A DNA stretch of 18,994 nucleotides, taken from contig JAEXWS010000157.1 of NCBI GenBank assembly GCA_023406225.1, forward strand, positions 1-18,994. The letters run 5' to 3'. Position 1 is the stretch's first letter. Every line of letters begins with the position of its first letter. Positions 6,720 through 13,183 of the stretch are shown here, piece by piece. The notes beneath the pieces were generated by a model, which saw nothing but the letters and a program-made list of their open reading frames with translations, had not been told where the DNA came from and made no database searches. Both the position numbers and the translations under genes were made by a program. This DNA comes from Bacillota bacterium (GTDB lineage: Bacteria; Bacillota; Clostridia; Oscillospirales; Oscillospiraceae).

Positions 6720-6932
6720 CAGGCTGTCGAAAAAGTCCTTCGGACTTTCCCGACAGCCTAAAAATGCCGTTACTTTCCCGGGGCAAAGCCCCGGAAAAGT
6801 CCTCGCTTCGCTCGCCGAACGCCTGCCGGCTTTTCGGGGCATTTGATCCCATACGAGGCGGGCTGCCGCCCCCTCGCGCTCCCCCGCACCAGACGGCAAG
6901 GTATTCCTGAAATACAGGTTTTCGAAAAGCTG
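6720..6932. mobile_element. Probable small non-coding insertion (MITE-like) in a terminator
   Basis: This 213-bp segment has no credible gene. Its ends are imperfect terminal inverted repeats: 6720-6732 and the complement of 6920-6932 match at 10 of 13 positions (CAG, T, TCGAAA conserved). It is flanked by two identical 28-bp direct repeats. It is packed with hairpins. The arms 6721-6738 and 6742-6759 form a 9-bp and a 7-bp stem joined by a 2x2 internal loop. The arms 6772-6784 and 6788-6800 form a 13-position stem with one mismatch and an AAA loop. AAATGCC (6762-6768) pairs with GGCATTT (6838-6844) to enclose the second. GTATT (6901-6905) pairs with AATAC (6911-6915). An alternative is a dispersed intergenic repeat that recombined with a terminator. 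Confidence 0.5.
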
Positions 6933-6965
6933 AGCCGCCGCCCCTCCGGGGACGGCGGCTTTTTT
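6933..6965 (+). terminator. Right copy of a split terminator (28-bp repeat)
   Basis: The 28-bp stem-loop at 6933-6960 is followed on the plus strand by six T (6960-6965), overlapping the stop codon of the converging GGDEF-EAL gene. On the minus strand, the direction of the neighbouring gene, it is followed only by CAGCTTTTC, so it would terminate that gene poorly. Together with the left copy it looks like one bidirectional terminator that has been duplicated and separated. Confidence 0.7.
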
Positions 6966-9669
6966 ACGGGAAGAACCGCTTTTCATACTCCTCCATGGGA
7001 ATGGGCCTGCTGAACAGGAAGCCCTGGACCAGCTCCACGCCGCACCGCCGCAGAGCGTCGAGCTGGCGCTCCGTCTCAATGCCCTCGGCCACCAGCTGGA
7101 TGCCCATCCGGCGGCAGACGTCCACAATGGACGCCACCACGGCCTGGGCCTTGGGATTGTCCTCCACGCCGTCCACCATGTCCTTGTTCAGCTTGAGCAC
7201 GTCGAACTCCAAGGTGGAAAGCAGCCCGATATTGGCGCTTTCGGTGCCGAAGCCGTCGATGGACACGGCAAAGCCCGCCGCGCGCAGACGCTCCGCCGTC
7301 TCCCTGAGCTTGACGCCCTCCTGATCCTGCACGCTTCCGTCCAGCTCGATGCCCAGCTGCGACTTGTCCAGGCCGTATTTCTCACAGATATGCTCAAGCT
7401 TCTCCACAAAGAAGGGCTGGGACAGCGTGCAGCGGGAGAAGTTCACGGACACCGGGCCGCTCATCCTGCCGCCGTCCATCCACTCCCGGAGCTTGGCGCA
7501 CACAAATTCAAACACGTAAAAGTCCAGCTGGCTGACCAGGTGCCGCTCCTCCAGCAGAGGCAGGAAGTTGCCGGGAAGAACCAGCGTATCCGGCCGGGGC
7601 CGGTAGCGGACCAGAGCCTCGGCGCCCTGGGGACACTGGTCGGCGGAGGACACCTTGGGCTGAAGATAGACCACGAACTGGTTATTGACAAGCTCCTCCT
7701 GCAAGACATCCGGGTCTCCCAGGCGGATCAGCTCATCGTTGATATGGCGGTAGCGGTTCGTGGCGGGGCGCTTCCGGTAAAATTCCTTTTTATCCTCGTA
7801 CATCTCCGCGTCCGCGTCCGCGATGGTCCGCTGAATGGTGGACGCGTCCCCGCTCCACCGGGCGCCGATGGCCGCGTGGCAGAACTCGTCCTCCGCAAAG
7901 CGGCTCCGCAGCGTCCGGACCTTCTCTTCGAACGCGTCCCGGTCCGCTCCCGGCCAGATGATGACAAATTCATCCCCGCCGATGCGATAGAGGTCCGCCT
8001 GGTCGAACACCGCCCGCATGAGGTCCGCGCAGCGGGCCAGCACCCGGTCGCCCGCGGCGTGGCCCCGGCGGTCGTTGACGTCCTTCAGCCCGTTCACATC
8101 CAGATAGAGGATGCCCGCGCTCTCCCGCCCCGAAGCCAGCGCCTCCACATCGTGCATGTAACGGTTGCGGTTGTAAAACCGGGTGAGGGTATCGTGATAG
8201 CTCAGGCGGGAAAGCTCCTGCTCCGTCTGGTCCCGGTGCCAGGCCAGGGTGGTGAACCGGCTCAGGCCCATCAGCAGCGGCGCGACGTGGGCCATGCGCT
8301 CCCGGGGCGGGTTATCCACGCCCAAAAAGCCCGCGAGACGCCCGTTCAGATTCAGCGGCGCGGTCACAAGCCGCTGAATGCTTTGAGCGCTGAGGATCTC
8401 ATATTCCGGAAGGTTGATCTCCCGCAGCGCCTCCACATTCTCGATCACCACGCACTCCTCCCGGGCGAAGATGGGCCGCCAGCGGTCCATCAGCGAGGAG
8501 GAAACCCCGTGGACCAGGTCCTTCTGGGCCTCCACGCCGGAAGCGCACCACTCATATTCCGTGAAGAGCTGCCCGTCCCGCTCCATGATGATATAGGTCC
8601 GCTCGGCGGACAGAAAGCTTCCAAGCTGGTCCAGCATCCGGTTGGCGGACTCTTCAAACGTGGCGTCCTGATACAGCGTCTGCACGCAGTCCAGCAGCAT
8701 CTTCTCCACATCCAGCGCCCGCTGCAGCTCCTGCTTGCGCTGCTCGGCCTCGGTCATGTCGAAGGCCAGCTCCATCCGGGCGGGCCGTCCGTCCCACTCC
8801 ATCATCCGGTCCTTGAGCAGATAATGGGCGCCGGTCAGGTCGTTGGTGTGTTCCCAGGTGTAGTTCTCGCCGGGCCGCAGCTCGCCGCTGTTGCAGAAGG
8901 GGCAGGGGCTGTCCCGCCCCTGGAGCACCTCATAGCACTTGCGGCCGGCGAAATCCCCCTCCACATGGAAGGTCCGCCGCCCCGTCTCGTTCAAAAACAG
9001 CAGCTCGTAGTTCTCCAGGTCGCTGATATAGATCAGCTCCGAGATGTCGTTCATGGGGCTTTGGAGGGCCTCCGTCATCCGGTCCAGATACTCCCGGCGG
9101 CGGCGGACCTCATCCGTCTCCGCCTGAAGCGCCTGACGGCCCTTGGCCTGGACGGCGCTGACCCACATCAGCGCGCCCGCCGCGGCCAAAAGCAGCGCGA
9201 TCAGCAGCAAAAGGCCCGTTTCGATCTCCTGGACGTTGGAGGCGGTGGCGTTCTCCGCCGCATGGACCATGTCGTCGGCCAGGGCGAAGTAGTCCTCGCT
9301 CATGTCAAAGAGCGTATCCGCCGCCCCGCCGCCCCGCACCCGGAGGATCTCTTCCTTCATCTCGGCCCACGCGCCCTGCATCTCGTCCAGCAGCGCCTGG
9401 AAGGCCTGGCTGTCCAGCCGGTGCAGGCCGTAGCCGCCCTCGCCCGTTTGAAGCTCGGTCAAAAGGCCGTCCAGCATCTCCACCAGCTCGTCGTTGGGAT
9501 GCCCGTTCAGCTCTTCCTTGACCAGCTTCTGGGTGGCGCCCCGGACGACGCCCGCATAGTTGATGACCCGGGCCTGATTTTGAATTTTGTGGATGGAGAC
9601 GACCGAAAACAGCCCGCAGACCAACAGGGCCGCCGTCAAAAACAACGGGACGATCCGTTTGCTAATCAT
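6964..9669 (-). CDS. Membrane PAS-GAF-GGDEF-EAL cyclic-di-GMP signalling protein
   Basis: This 901-residue sensor has a membrane segment (about 7-24), an outside domain (about 28-150) with VINYAGVVRGATQKLVK resembling pilJ/NIT-type sensor helices, and a second membrane segment (about 152-172). A PAS-like domain follows (about 205-305), carrying Cys245, Cys256 and Cys259 in KCYEVLQGRDSPCPFC. Then come a GAF-like domain (about 325-480), GGDEF (about 488-640) and EAL (about 650-895). The cyclase signature GGDEF (564-568) is intact; the allosteric RxxD site is DxxD. The EAL domain keeps EAL (684-686), Asn743, Glu775, Lys826, Glu862 and Gln882, but DDFGTG reads DGFGTE (805-810) and ELTES reads ELDGS. 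It is therefore probably a diguanylate cyclase with a weak, inactive or binding-only EAL domain. The ATG at 9669 has GAGGTG 8 nt upstream. Confidence 0.93.
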   Translation of the reverse strand: MISKRIVPLFLTAALLVCGLFSVVSIHKIQNQARVINYAGVVRGATQKLVKEELNGHPNDELVEMLDGLLTELQTGEGGYGLHRLDSQAFQALLDEMQGAWAEMKEEILRVRGGGAADTLFDMSEDYFALADDMVHAAENATASNVQEIETGLLLLIALLLAAAGALMWVSAVQAKGRQALQAETDEVRRRREYLDRMTEALQSPMNDISELIYISDLENYELLFLNETGRRTFHVEGDFAGRKCYEVLQGRDSPCPFCNSGELRPGENYTWEHTNDLTGAHYLLKDRMMEWDGRPARMELAFDMTEAEQRKQELQRALDVEKMLLDCVQTLYQDATFEESANRMLDQLGSFLSAERTYIIMERDGQLFTEYEWCASGVEAQKDLVHGVSSSLMDRWRPIFAREECVVIENVEALREINLPEYEILSAQSIQRLVTAPLNLNGRLAGFLGVDNPPRERMAHVAPLLMGLSRFTTLAWHRDQTEQELSRLSYHDTLTRFYNRNRYMHDVEALASGRESAGILYLDVNGLKDVNDRRGHAAGDRVLARCADLMRAVFDQADLYRIGGDEFVIIWPGADRDAFEEKVRTLRSRFAEDEFCHAAIGARWSGDASTIQRTIADADAEMYEDKKEFYRKRPATNRYRHINDELIRLGDPDVLQEELVNNQFVVYLQPKVSSADQCPQGAEALVRYRPRPDTLVLPGNFLPLLEERHLVSQLDFYVFEFVCAKLREWMDGGRMSGPVSVNFSRCTLSQPFFVEKLEHICEKYGLDKSQLGIELDGSVQDQEGVKLRETAERLRAAGFAVSIDGFGTESANIGLLSTLEFDVLKLNKDMVDGVEDNPKAQAVVASIVDVCRRMGIQLVAEGIETERQLDALRRCGVELVQGFLFSRPIPMEEYEKRFFP

Positions 9670-9795
9670 TCAGAACGCACCTCATTATATGATAAAGCCC
9701 CCGCGAAAAACGCCGCGGCTTCCGGCAAAAAAGAGCGGAGAATCCCGGCGCGCCTCTTTCCGCCGCGTCAAAATCCACCGATACAGCCGCTCTCC

Positions 9796-9823
9796 ATTAT
9801 ACATCAAATTTTCTGAATATCCA
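9796..9823 (-). promoter_or_regulatory. Promoter for the GGDEF-EAL gene
   Basis: On the minus strand a consensus -10 TATAAT (9801-9796) has a TG just upstream, and TGGATA (9823-9818) lies 16 bp further up as the -35. The transcript would begin near 9789, giving a leader of about 120 nt that contains one GC-rich hairpin (AAGC-CGCG arms around a T-rich loop, about 9694-9720) before the ribosome site. I found no match to the cyclic-di-GMP riboswitch core in this leader. Confidence 0.6.
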
Positions 9824-9916
9824 GCGAACTGCTCATTTTTCCAGCAATTTATGCGTTTTTTCCGCACATGCGTCAGTCCGCGTTCTTTTTGCGCAGGTTC
9901 GGCCGCCCCGCACCCG

Positions 9917-10918
9917 TCATTTTACGTCCAGCCCGGCCCGGACGGCGATCAGCTCCGCCGTCACGGACACGGCGATCTCCTCCGGGGTCTCCGCGCCGAT
10001 GGCAAGGCCGATGGGCGCGTGGAGCCGCGCGTACTCCTCCGCCGTGAAACCGGCGGCAAGCAAACGCTCCCGGCACAGGGCCAGCTTCCGCCGGGAGCCG
10101 ATGCACCCCAGGTACTTCGCCCCGCTGCGCAGCACCTGCGCCAGCACCTCGTAGTCCGCCTGATGCCCGCGGGTCATGACCACCACGTAATCGTCCGCCG
10201 TCAAACGCACCTGGTCCCCGATGGCGGTGAACGCCCCGCAGAGCACCCGCTCCGCCGTGGGGAACCGGAGGGGGTCCGCAAATTCCGGCCGGTCGTCGAA
10301 CACCACCGTCCGAAAGCCCACCGGGGCCAGGGCCCGGGCCAGAGCCTGGGACACATGCCCGCCGCCGAAGAGATAGACCTTCCCCGCCCGCACAGCGGGC
10401 AGGGCGAACCAGCCGTCCCGGTACACGGCGCGGCTCTCCAAAAGGCCCTCCGGCAAAGCGGACGACAGATGCCGCGCCCCGGTCCGGGCCGCCGTGCCCA
10501 TGTCCGTGACGGTCCCGCTCTCGATCCGCCGGACCAGCCAGACGTCCTTGTCCCGGCCGCCGGCCTCCATCAGCTCCCGCAGCACCGCCGCGGCGCGGGC
10601 GTCCCCGGCGGGCAGGAACTGGAACTGCAGCGTCACGTCTCCGCCGCACACCATGCCCAGGCTGGCCGCGTCCCCCTGCCGGAAGCGGAAGCGGCGCAGG
10701 GCGTCCCCTCCGGTCTTCAGCAGCTCCGCCGCCAGGGCCTGGGCCTCATACTCCACGTTTCCGCCGCCGATGGTCCCTGCGGCGCGGCCGTCCCAAAACA
10801 CCGCCATCAGCGCCCCTGCGCCCCGGGGCGTGGATCCGCCGCTCTCCGCCACGCTCACCAGCTCCACCGGTTCCCCGGACTCCAGCGCGTGGACGATCCG
10901 TCTCCAAAATTCCCGCAT
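9917..10918 (-). CDS. xdhC: XdhC-family molybdenum hydroxylase maturation factor
   Basis: This 333-residue protein of the XdhC/CoxI family binds molybdenum cofactor and helps its sulfuration and insertion into xanthine dehydrogenase-type enzymes in the cytoplasm. The N-terminal XdhC/CoxI domain shows GSTPRGAGALM (28-38), GGGNVEYEA and GMVCGGDV (88-95). The C-terminal Rossmann domain shows LFGGGHVSQALA (183-194), FDDRPEFA, MTRGHQAD (248-255), YLGCIGSRRK (269-278) and PIGLAIGAETPEEIA. The ATG at 10918 lies one base after the stop of the transporter gene, with GGAGGG 10 nt upstream, so the two are co-transcribed and probably translationally coupled. No hydroxylase subunit or other Mo-cofactor gene is in the window, so its client is not known. 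No clear terminator follows before the next gene, which has its own promoter. Confidence 0.92.
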   Translation of the reverse strand: MREFWRRIVHALESGEPVELVSVAESGGSTPRGAGALMAVFWDGRAAGTIGGGNVEYEAQALAAELLKTGGDALRRFRFRQGDAASLGMVCGGDVTLQFQFLPAGDARAAAVLRELMEAGGRDKDVWLVRRIESGTVTDMGTAARTGARHLSSALPEGLLESRAVYRDGWFALPAVRAGKVYLFGGGHVSQALARALAPVGFRTVVFDDRPEFADPLRFPTAERVLCGAFTAIGDQVRLTADDYVVVMTRGHQADYEVLAQVLRSGAKYLGCIGSRRKLALCRERLLAAGFTAEEYARLHAPIGLAIGAETPEEIAVSVTAELIAVRAGLDVK

Positions 10919-10919
10919 C

Positions 10920-12257
10920 TCAGCCGATCCCTCCCCGCACGGCGCCCAAAACCAGCACCGCCACCGTCACGCCGCAGAACCCATACTTCGCCAGCGGGTA
11001 GAACCAGCCCCCCAGGGGCTTTTGCCGGGAGAGGTTCACCTGCTCCAAACAGCCGTCCTTTCCATATACCCAGAAGAAAAACACCCCCGCCAGCAGCGCC
11101 CCGATGGGGCAGGCGTAGATGGAGCACACGTCCATCCAGCCGGACACGATCCCCTGGATACAAAGGCCCACGCCCAGGCCCGCCGCGCCCACGACGCCCA
11201 CGGCGGCGGTCCGGCCCAGGCCCAGCTTTTCCTGCAAGGTGGCCGTGGGGGCCTCGAACAGGTTGATGAGGGAGCTGAGGCCCGCAAACAGCGCCGCCAC
11301 GAAAAACACCGCCATGATCACCCCGCCGCCGGGCATGGACTTGAAGAGGTTGGGCAGGAAGATGAACATCAGGCCCGGGCCGCTTTTATCCAGCGTCTCC
11401 CCTGCGGTGGCCATGGCGGGGATGATCACCACGGCGGCCAGCAGGGCGGCCATGGTGTCGAACACCGCCACGGTCCGGGCGGAGGCGGGCACGTCCTCGC
11501 CCTTGGAGAGGTAGGACCCGTAGACCAGCGTGCCGTTCCCGGCGATGGAGAGGGAGAAAAACGCCTGACCCAGGGCGTAGACCCACACCAGGGGGTCCTT
11601 GAGTCCCGCGGGCTTTAAAACGAAGAGATAGCGGTAGCCCTCCGCCGCGCCCGGCAGAGTGGCGATGTACACGGCCAGGCCCAGGAACATCAAAAAAAAC
11701 AGGGGCATCATGACCTTGTTGGCCTTTTCGATGCCGCCGCCCACGCCCAGGGCCATGATGACCAGGGTGACGAGCATGGCCAGCACCTGCCAGAGCGTGT
11801 TGCCCCAGGGGGCGGCCGCCGCGCCGAAGAAGGCGTCGAATCCGGCCACGCCCTCGTTGGCCAGCACGGTCCCGGTGAAGGACCCCACCATGTATTTCAA
11901 GATCCAGCCCACCACCACGGAATATCCGATGGCAAGGGCCAGGGACCCCAGCACCGGGATGCAGCCCAGGGCCTCGCCCCAGGCCCGCTTTCCCGTGCGC
12001 CGCTCCGCCGCCGCGCCGAAGGCGGCGATGGGTCCGCCCGCGGCGGCCCGGCCGAAGGCCATCTCGCCGATGACGCCGGTGGAGGCGATGAGCACCACGA
12101 ACAGCAGGTAGGGGATCAAGAAGGTGGCGCCGCCGTACTGGGACATCCGGGCGGGAAACAGCCAGATGTTGCCCATGCCCACGGCGGAGCCCACGCAGGC
12201 CAGCTTAAAGCCCCACCGGGACCGAAAACCGTCCCTGGTCTGGTGTTGGTTCGACAT
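10920..12257 (-). CDS. Sodium-dependent transporter, neurotransmitter:sodium symporter (NSS) family
   Basis: This 445-residue polytopic membrane protein of the LeuT/SLC6 fold couples sodium to uptake of an amino acid or related solute. The unwound first helix with its sodium and substrate site reads GSAVGMGNIWLFP (23-35), followed by the conserved YGG (41-43) and EMAFGR. Eleven or so hydrophobic segments are visible, and the length fits the bacterial 11-helix type. FSLSIAGNGTLVYGSYL corresponds to the helix 6 region, and ALFAGLSSLINLFEA to the helix 8 region with its sodium-site serines. The ATG at 12257 is chosen for AGGAGAG about 8 nt upstream; the open frame continues to 12515 through the promoter and terminator, so that part is not coding. 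It is coupled to xdhC downstream. The substrate cannot be told from sequence. Confidence 0.93.
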   Translation of the reverse strand: MSNQHQTRDGFRSRWGFKLACVGSAVGMGNIWLFPARMSQYGGATFLIPYLLFVVLIASTGVIGEMAFGRAAAGGPIAAFGAAAERRTGKRAWGEALGCIPVLGSLALAIGYSVVVGWILKYMVGSFTGTVLANEGVAGFDAFFGAAAAPWGNTLWQVLAMLVTLVIMALGVGGGIEKANKVMMPLFFLMFLGLAVYIATLPGAAEGYRYLFVLKPAGLKDPLVWVYALGQAFFSLSIAGNGTLVYGSYLSKGEDVPASARTVAVFDTMAALLAAVVIIPAMATAGETLDKSGPGLMFIFLPNLFKSMPGGGVIMAVFFVAALFAGLSSLINLFEAPTATLQEKLGLGRTAAVGVVGAAGLGVGLCIQGIVSGWMDVCSIYACPIGALLAGVFFFWVYGKDGCLEQVNLSRQKPLGGWFYPLAKYGFCGVTVAVLVLGAVRGGIG

Positions 12258-12276
12258 ATCCGATTCTCTCCTATCT

Positions 12277-12294
12277 CCGGCGGCGGACCGCCGG
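12277..12294 (-). promoter_or_regulatory. Leader hairpin just before the transporter ribosome site
   Basis: CCGGCGG (12277-12283) pairs with CCGCCGG (12288-12294), a perfect 7-bp stem with a 4-nt loop, in the short leader and ending about 6 nt from the ribosome site. It could modulate translation, but no alternative pairing was seen. Confidence 0.4.
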
Positions 12295-12310
12295 ACCTCA
12301 TGATGGGTCC

Positions 12311-12338
12311 AGTGTACCATATATTCGATCCGGGGCAA
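12311..12338 (-). promoter_or_regulatory. Promoter for the NSS transporter-xdhC operon
   Basis: On the minus strand TTGCCC (12338-12333) and TACACT (12316-12311) are separated by 16 bp. The transcript would start near 12304, about 47 nt before the ATG. Confidence 0.6.
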
Positions 12339-12345
12339 AGCCCCC

Positions 12346-12373
12346 AAAAAAGCGGGCGGCCCCAAGCCGCCCG
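12346..12373 (-). terminator. Intrinsic terminator of the acetyltransferase gene
   Basis: On the minus strand CGGGCGGC (12373-12366) pairs with GCCGCCCG (12360-12353) around a 5-nt loop. One C and six T follow (12351-12346). It lies 20 nt after the stop codon and just upstream of the transporter promoter. Confidence 0.9.
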
Positions 12374-12393
12374 TCCTCCCGGTGATCTTGCGC

Positions 12394-12882
12394 TCAGCCG
12401 CGCCCGGCTCCCCGCTCCCTGCGGACCATGATCCGCTCGCCGTGGCCGTCCCGAAACGGCGTTTTGCGAAAGCCCAGGGACCTATAGAGCTTGATCGCCC
12501 CGAGATTCTCCTCATGGACCGACAAAAAGAGCCTTTTGCAGCGGTAGCTCCCGCTCAGCCTGGGGATCAGCAGCTCCAGCGCCTTCCGTCCGTACCCCTT
12601 GCCCTGGGACCGCCCGTCGATCAAAAAGCGGTCCAGCCACACCTGGGAAAAGGGCCCCCAGGTCTGCCGCCCGTGCATGGCGAACCCCACCAGGCGCCCT
12701 GCGGCATAAATGCCGTCGATGTTCCAGGAAATGCCGTAGGCGTTCTTCTCCGCGTCCGCCAGACACGCCGCCGGGGATTCGATGAAGCCCTCCTGGCCCT
12801 CCCGGACCGCCAGCGCCGTGATCTGCCGGCGCGCCGCCCCGCACAGCGGCGCAAGCGTAATCTCCTCGTCTTTTTCTTCCAT
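12394..12882 (-). CDS. GNAT-family N-acetyltransferase, polyamine acetyltransferase-like
   Basis: This 162-residue cytoplasmic protein transfers an acetyl group from acetyl-CoA. The acetyl-CoA pyrophosphate-binding motif is QGKGYG (93-98), within RFLIDGRSQGKGYGRKAL (85-102). The later motif NLGAIKLYRSLGF (126-138) is also typical of the fold. The N-terminal LAVREGQEGFIESP (24-37) resembles the segment seen in diamine/spermidine acetyltransferases of the Blt type, so a polyamine or similar amine substrate is a fair guess but not shown. The ATG at 12882 has a GGAGAGGG ribosome site just upstream. It stands alone, between its own terminator and a 300-bp gene-free stretch. Confidence 0.88.
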   Translation of the reverse strand: MEEKDEEITLAPLCGAARRQITALAVREGQEGFIESPAACLADAEKNAYGISWNIDGIYAAGRLVGFAMHGRQTWGPFSQVWLDRFLIDGRSQGKGYGRKALELLIPRLSGSYRCKRLFLSVHEENLGAIKLYRSLGFRKTPFRDGHGERIMVRRERGAGRG

Positions 12883-13183
12883 CGCCCTCTCCAGTCGTTT
12901 CGCATTTCATCAAAAATACCGCCGCGCCCGCTTCCCGCCGCGAAGATACCCTTTCCCGAATCTCTCCGCGCGCCGGAGCGCGCTTTGGCGCAGGGACGCA
13001 GACGCAGAGGAACGCGGCGTCCGATATCCGAAGGACCCGGCAGGCCGCAGGCGCTTTTCCCCATCGGGGCAGGCCGGGCGGCCCGCCTCACCGCCGTCCC
13101 GTCCGGCCGGAACAGCTGAGAGCGCGCCGGGAAAGAGGGTGGAAAAACGATCGCGGGGCCTTCCCAGTTCTCCGGTCCACGCC
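12883..13183. other. Gene-free 301-bp stretch between rsmH and the acetyltransferase gene
   Basis: No protein with recognisable similarity or a good ribosome site was seen on either strand; the open frames here are GC-rich overlaps. A TATTTT at about 12912-12917 (minus strand) could be a -10 for the acetyltransferase gene, but no -35 fits. A short CCCC-GAT-GGGG hairpin lies near 13060. No clear rsmH terminator was found. Confidence 0.4.

Noticed and set aside
9727..9793. Leader terminator of the GGDEF-EAL gene formed by AGAGCGG (9793-9787) and CCGCTCT (9738-9732) followed by six T on the minus strand
   Set aside because: The predicted transcript start near 9789 removes part of the first arm, and the enclosed loop is almost 50 nt. 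I also found no cyclic-di-GMP riboswitch core.
7390..9816. An 808-codon open frame on the plus strand opposite the GGDEF-EAL gene
   Set aside because: High-GC antisense shadow with no ribosome site or recognisable domain; the minus-strand protein carries all expected signalling motifs.
9685..9867. Possible 60-residue minus-strand peptide upstream of the GGDEF-EAL gene
   Set aside because: It would start with GTG without a ribosome site, lies across the GGDEF-EAL promoter, and shows no similarity.
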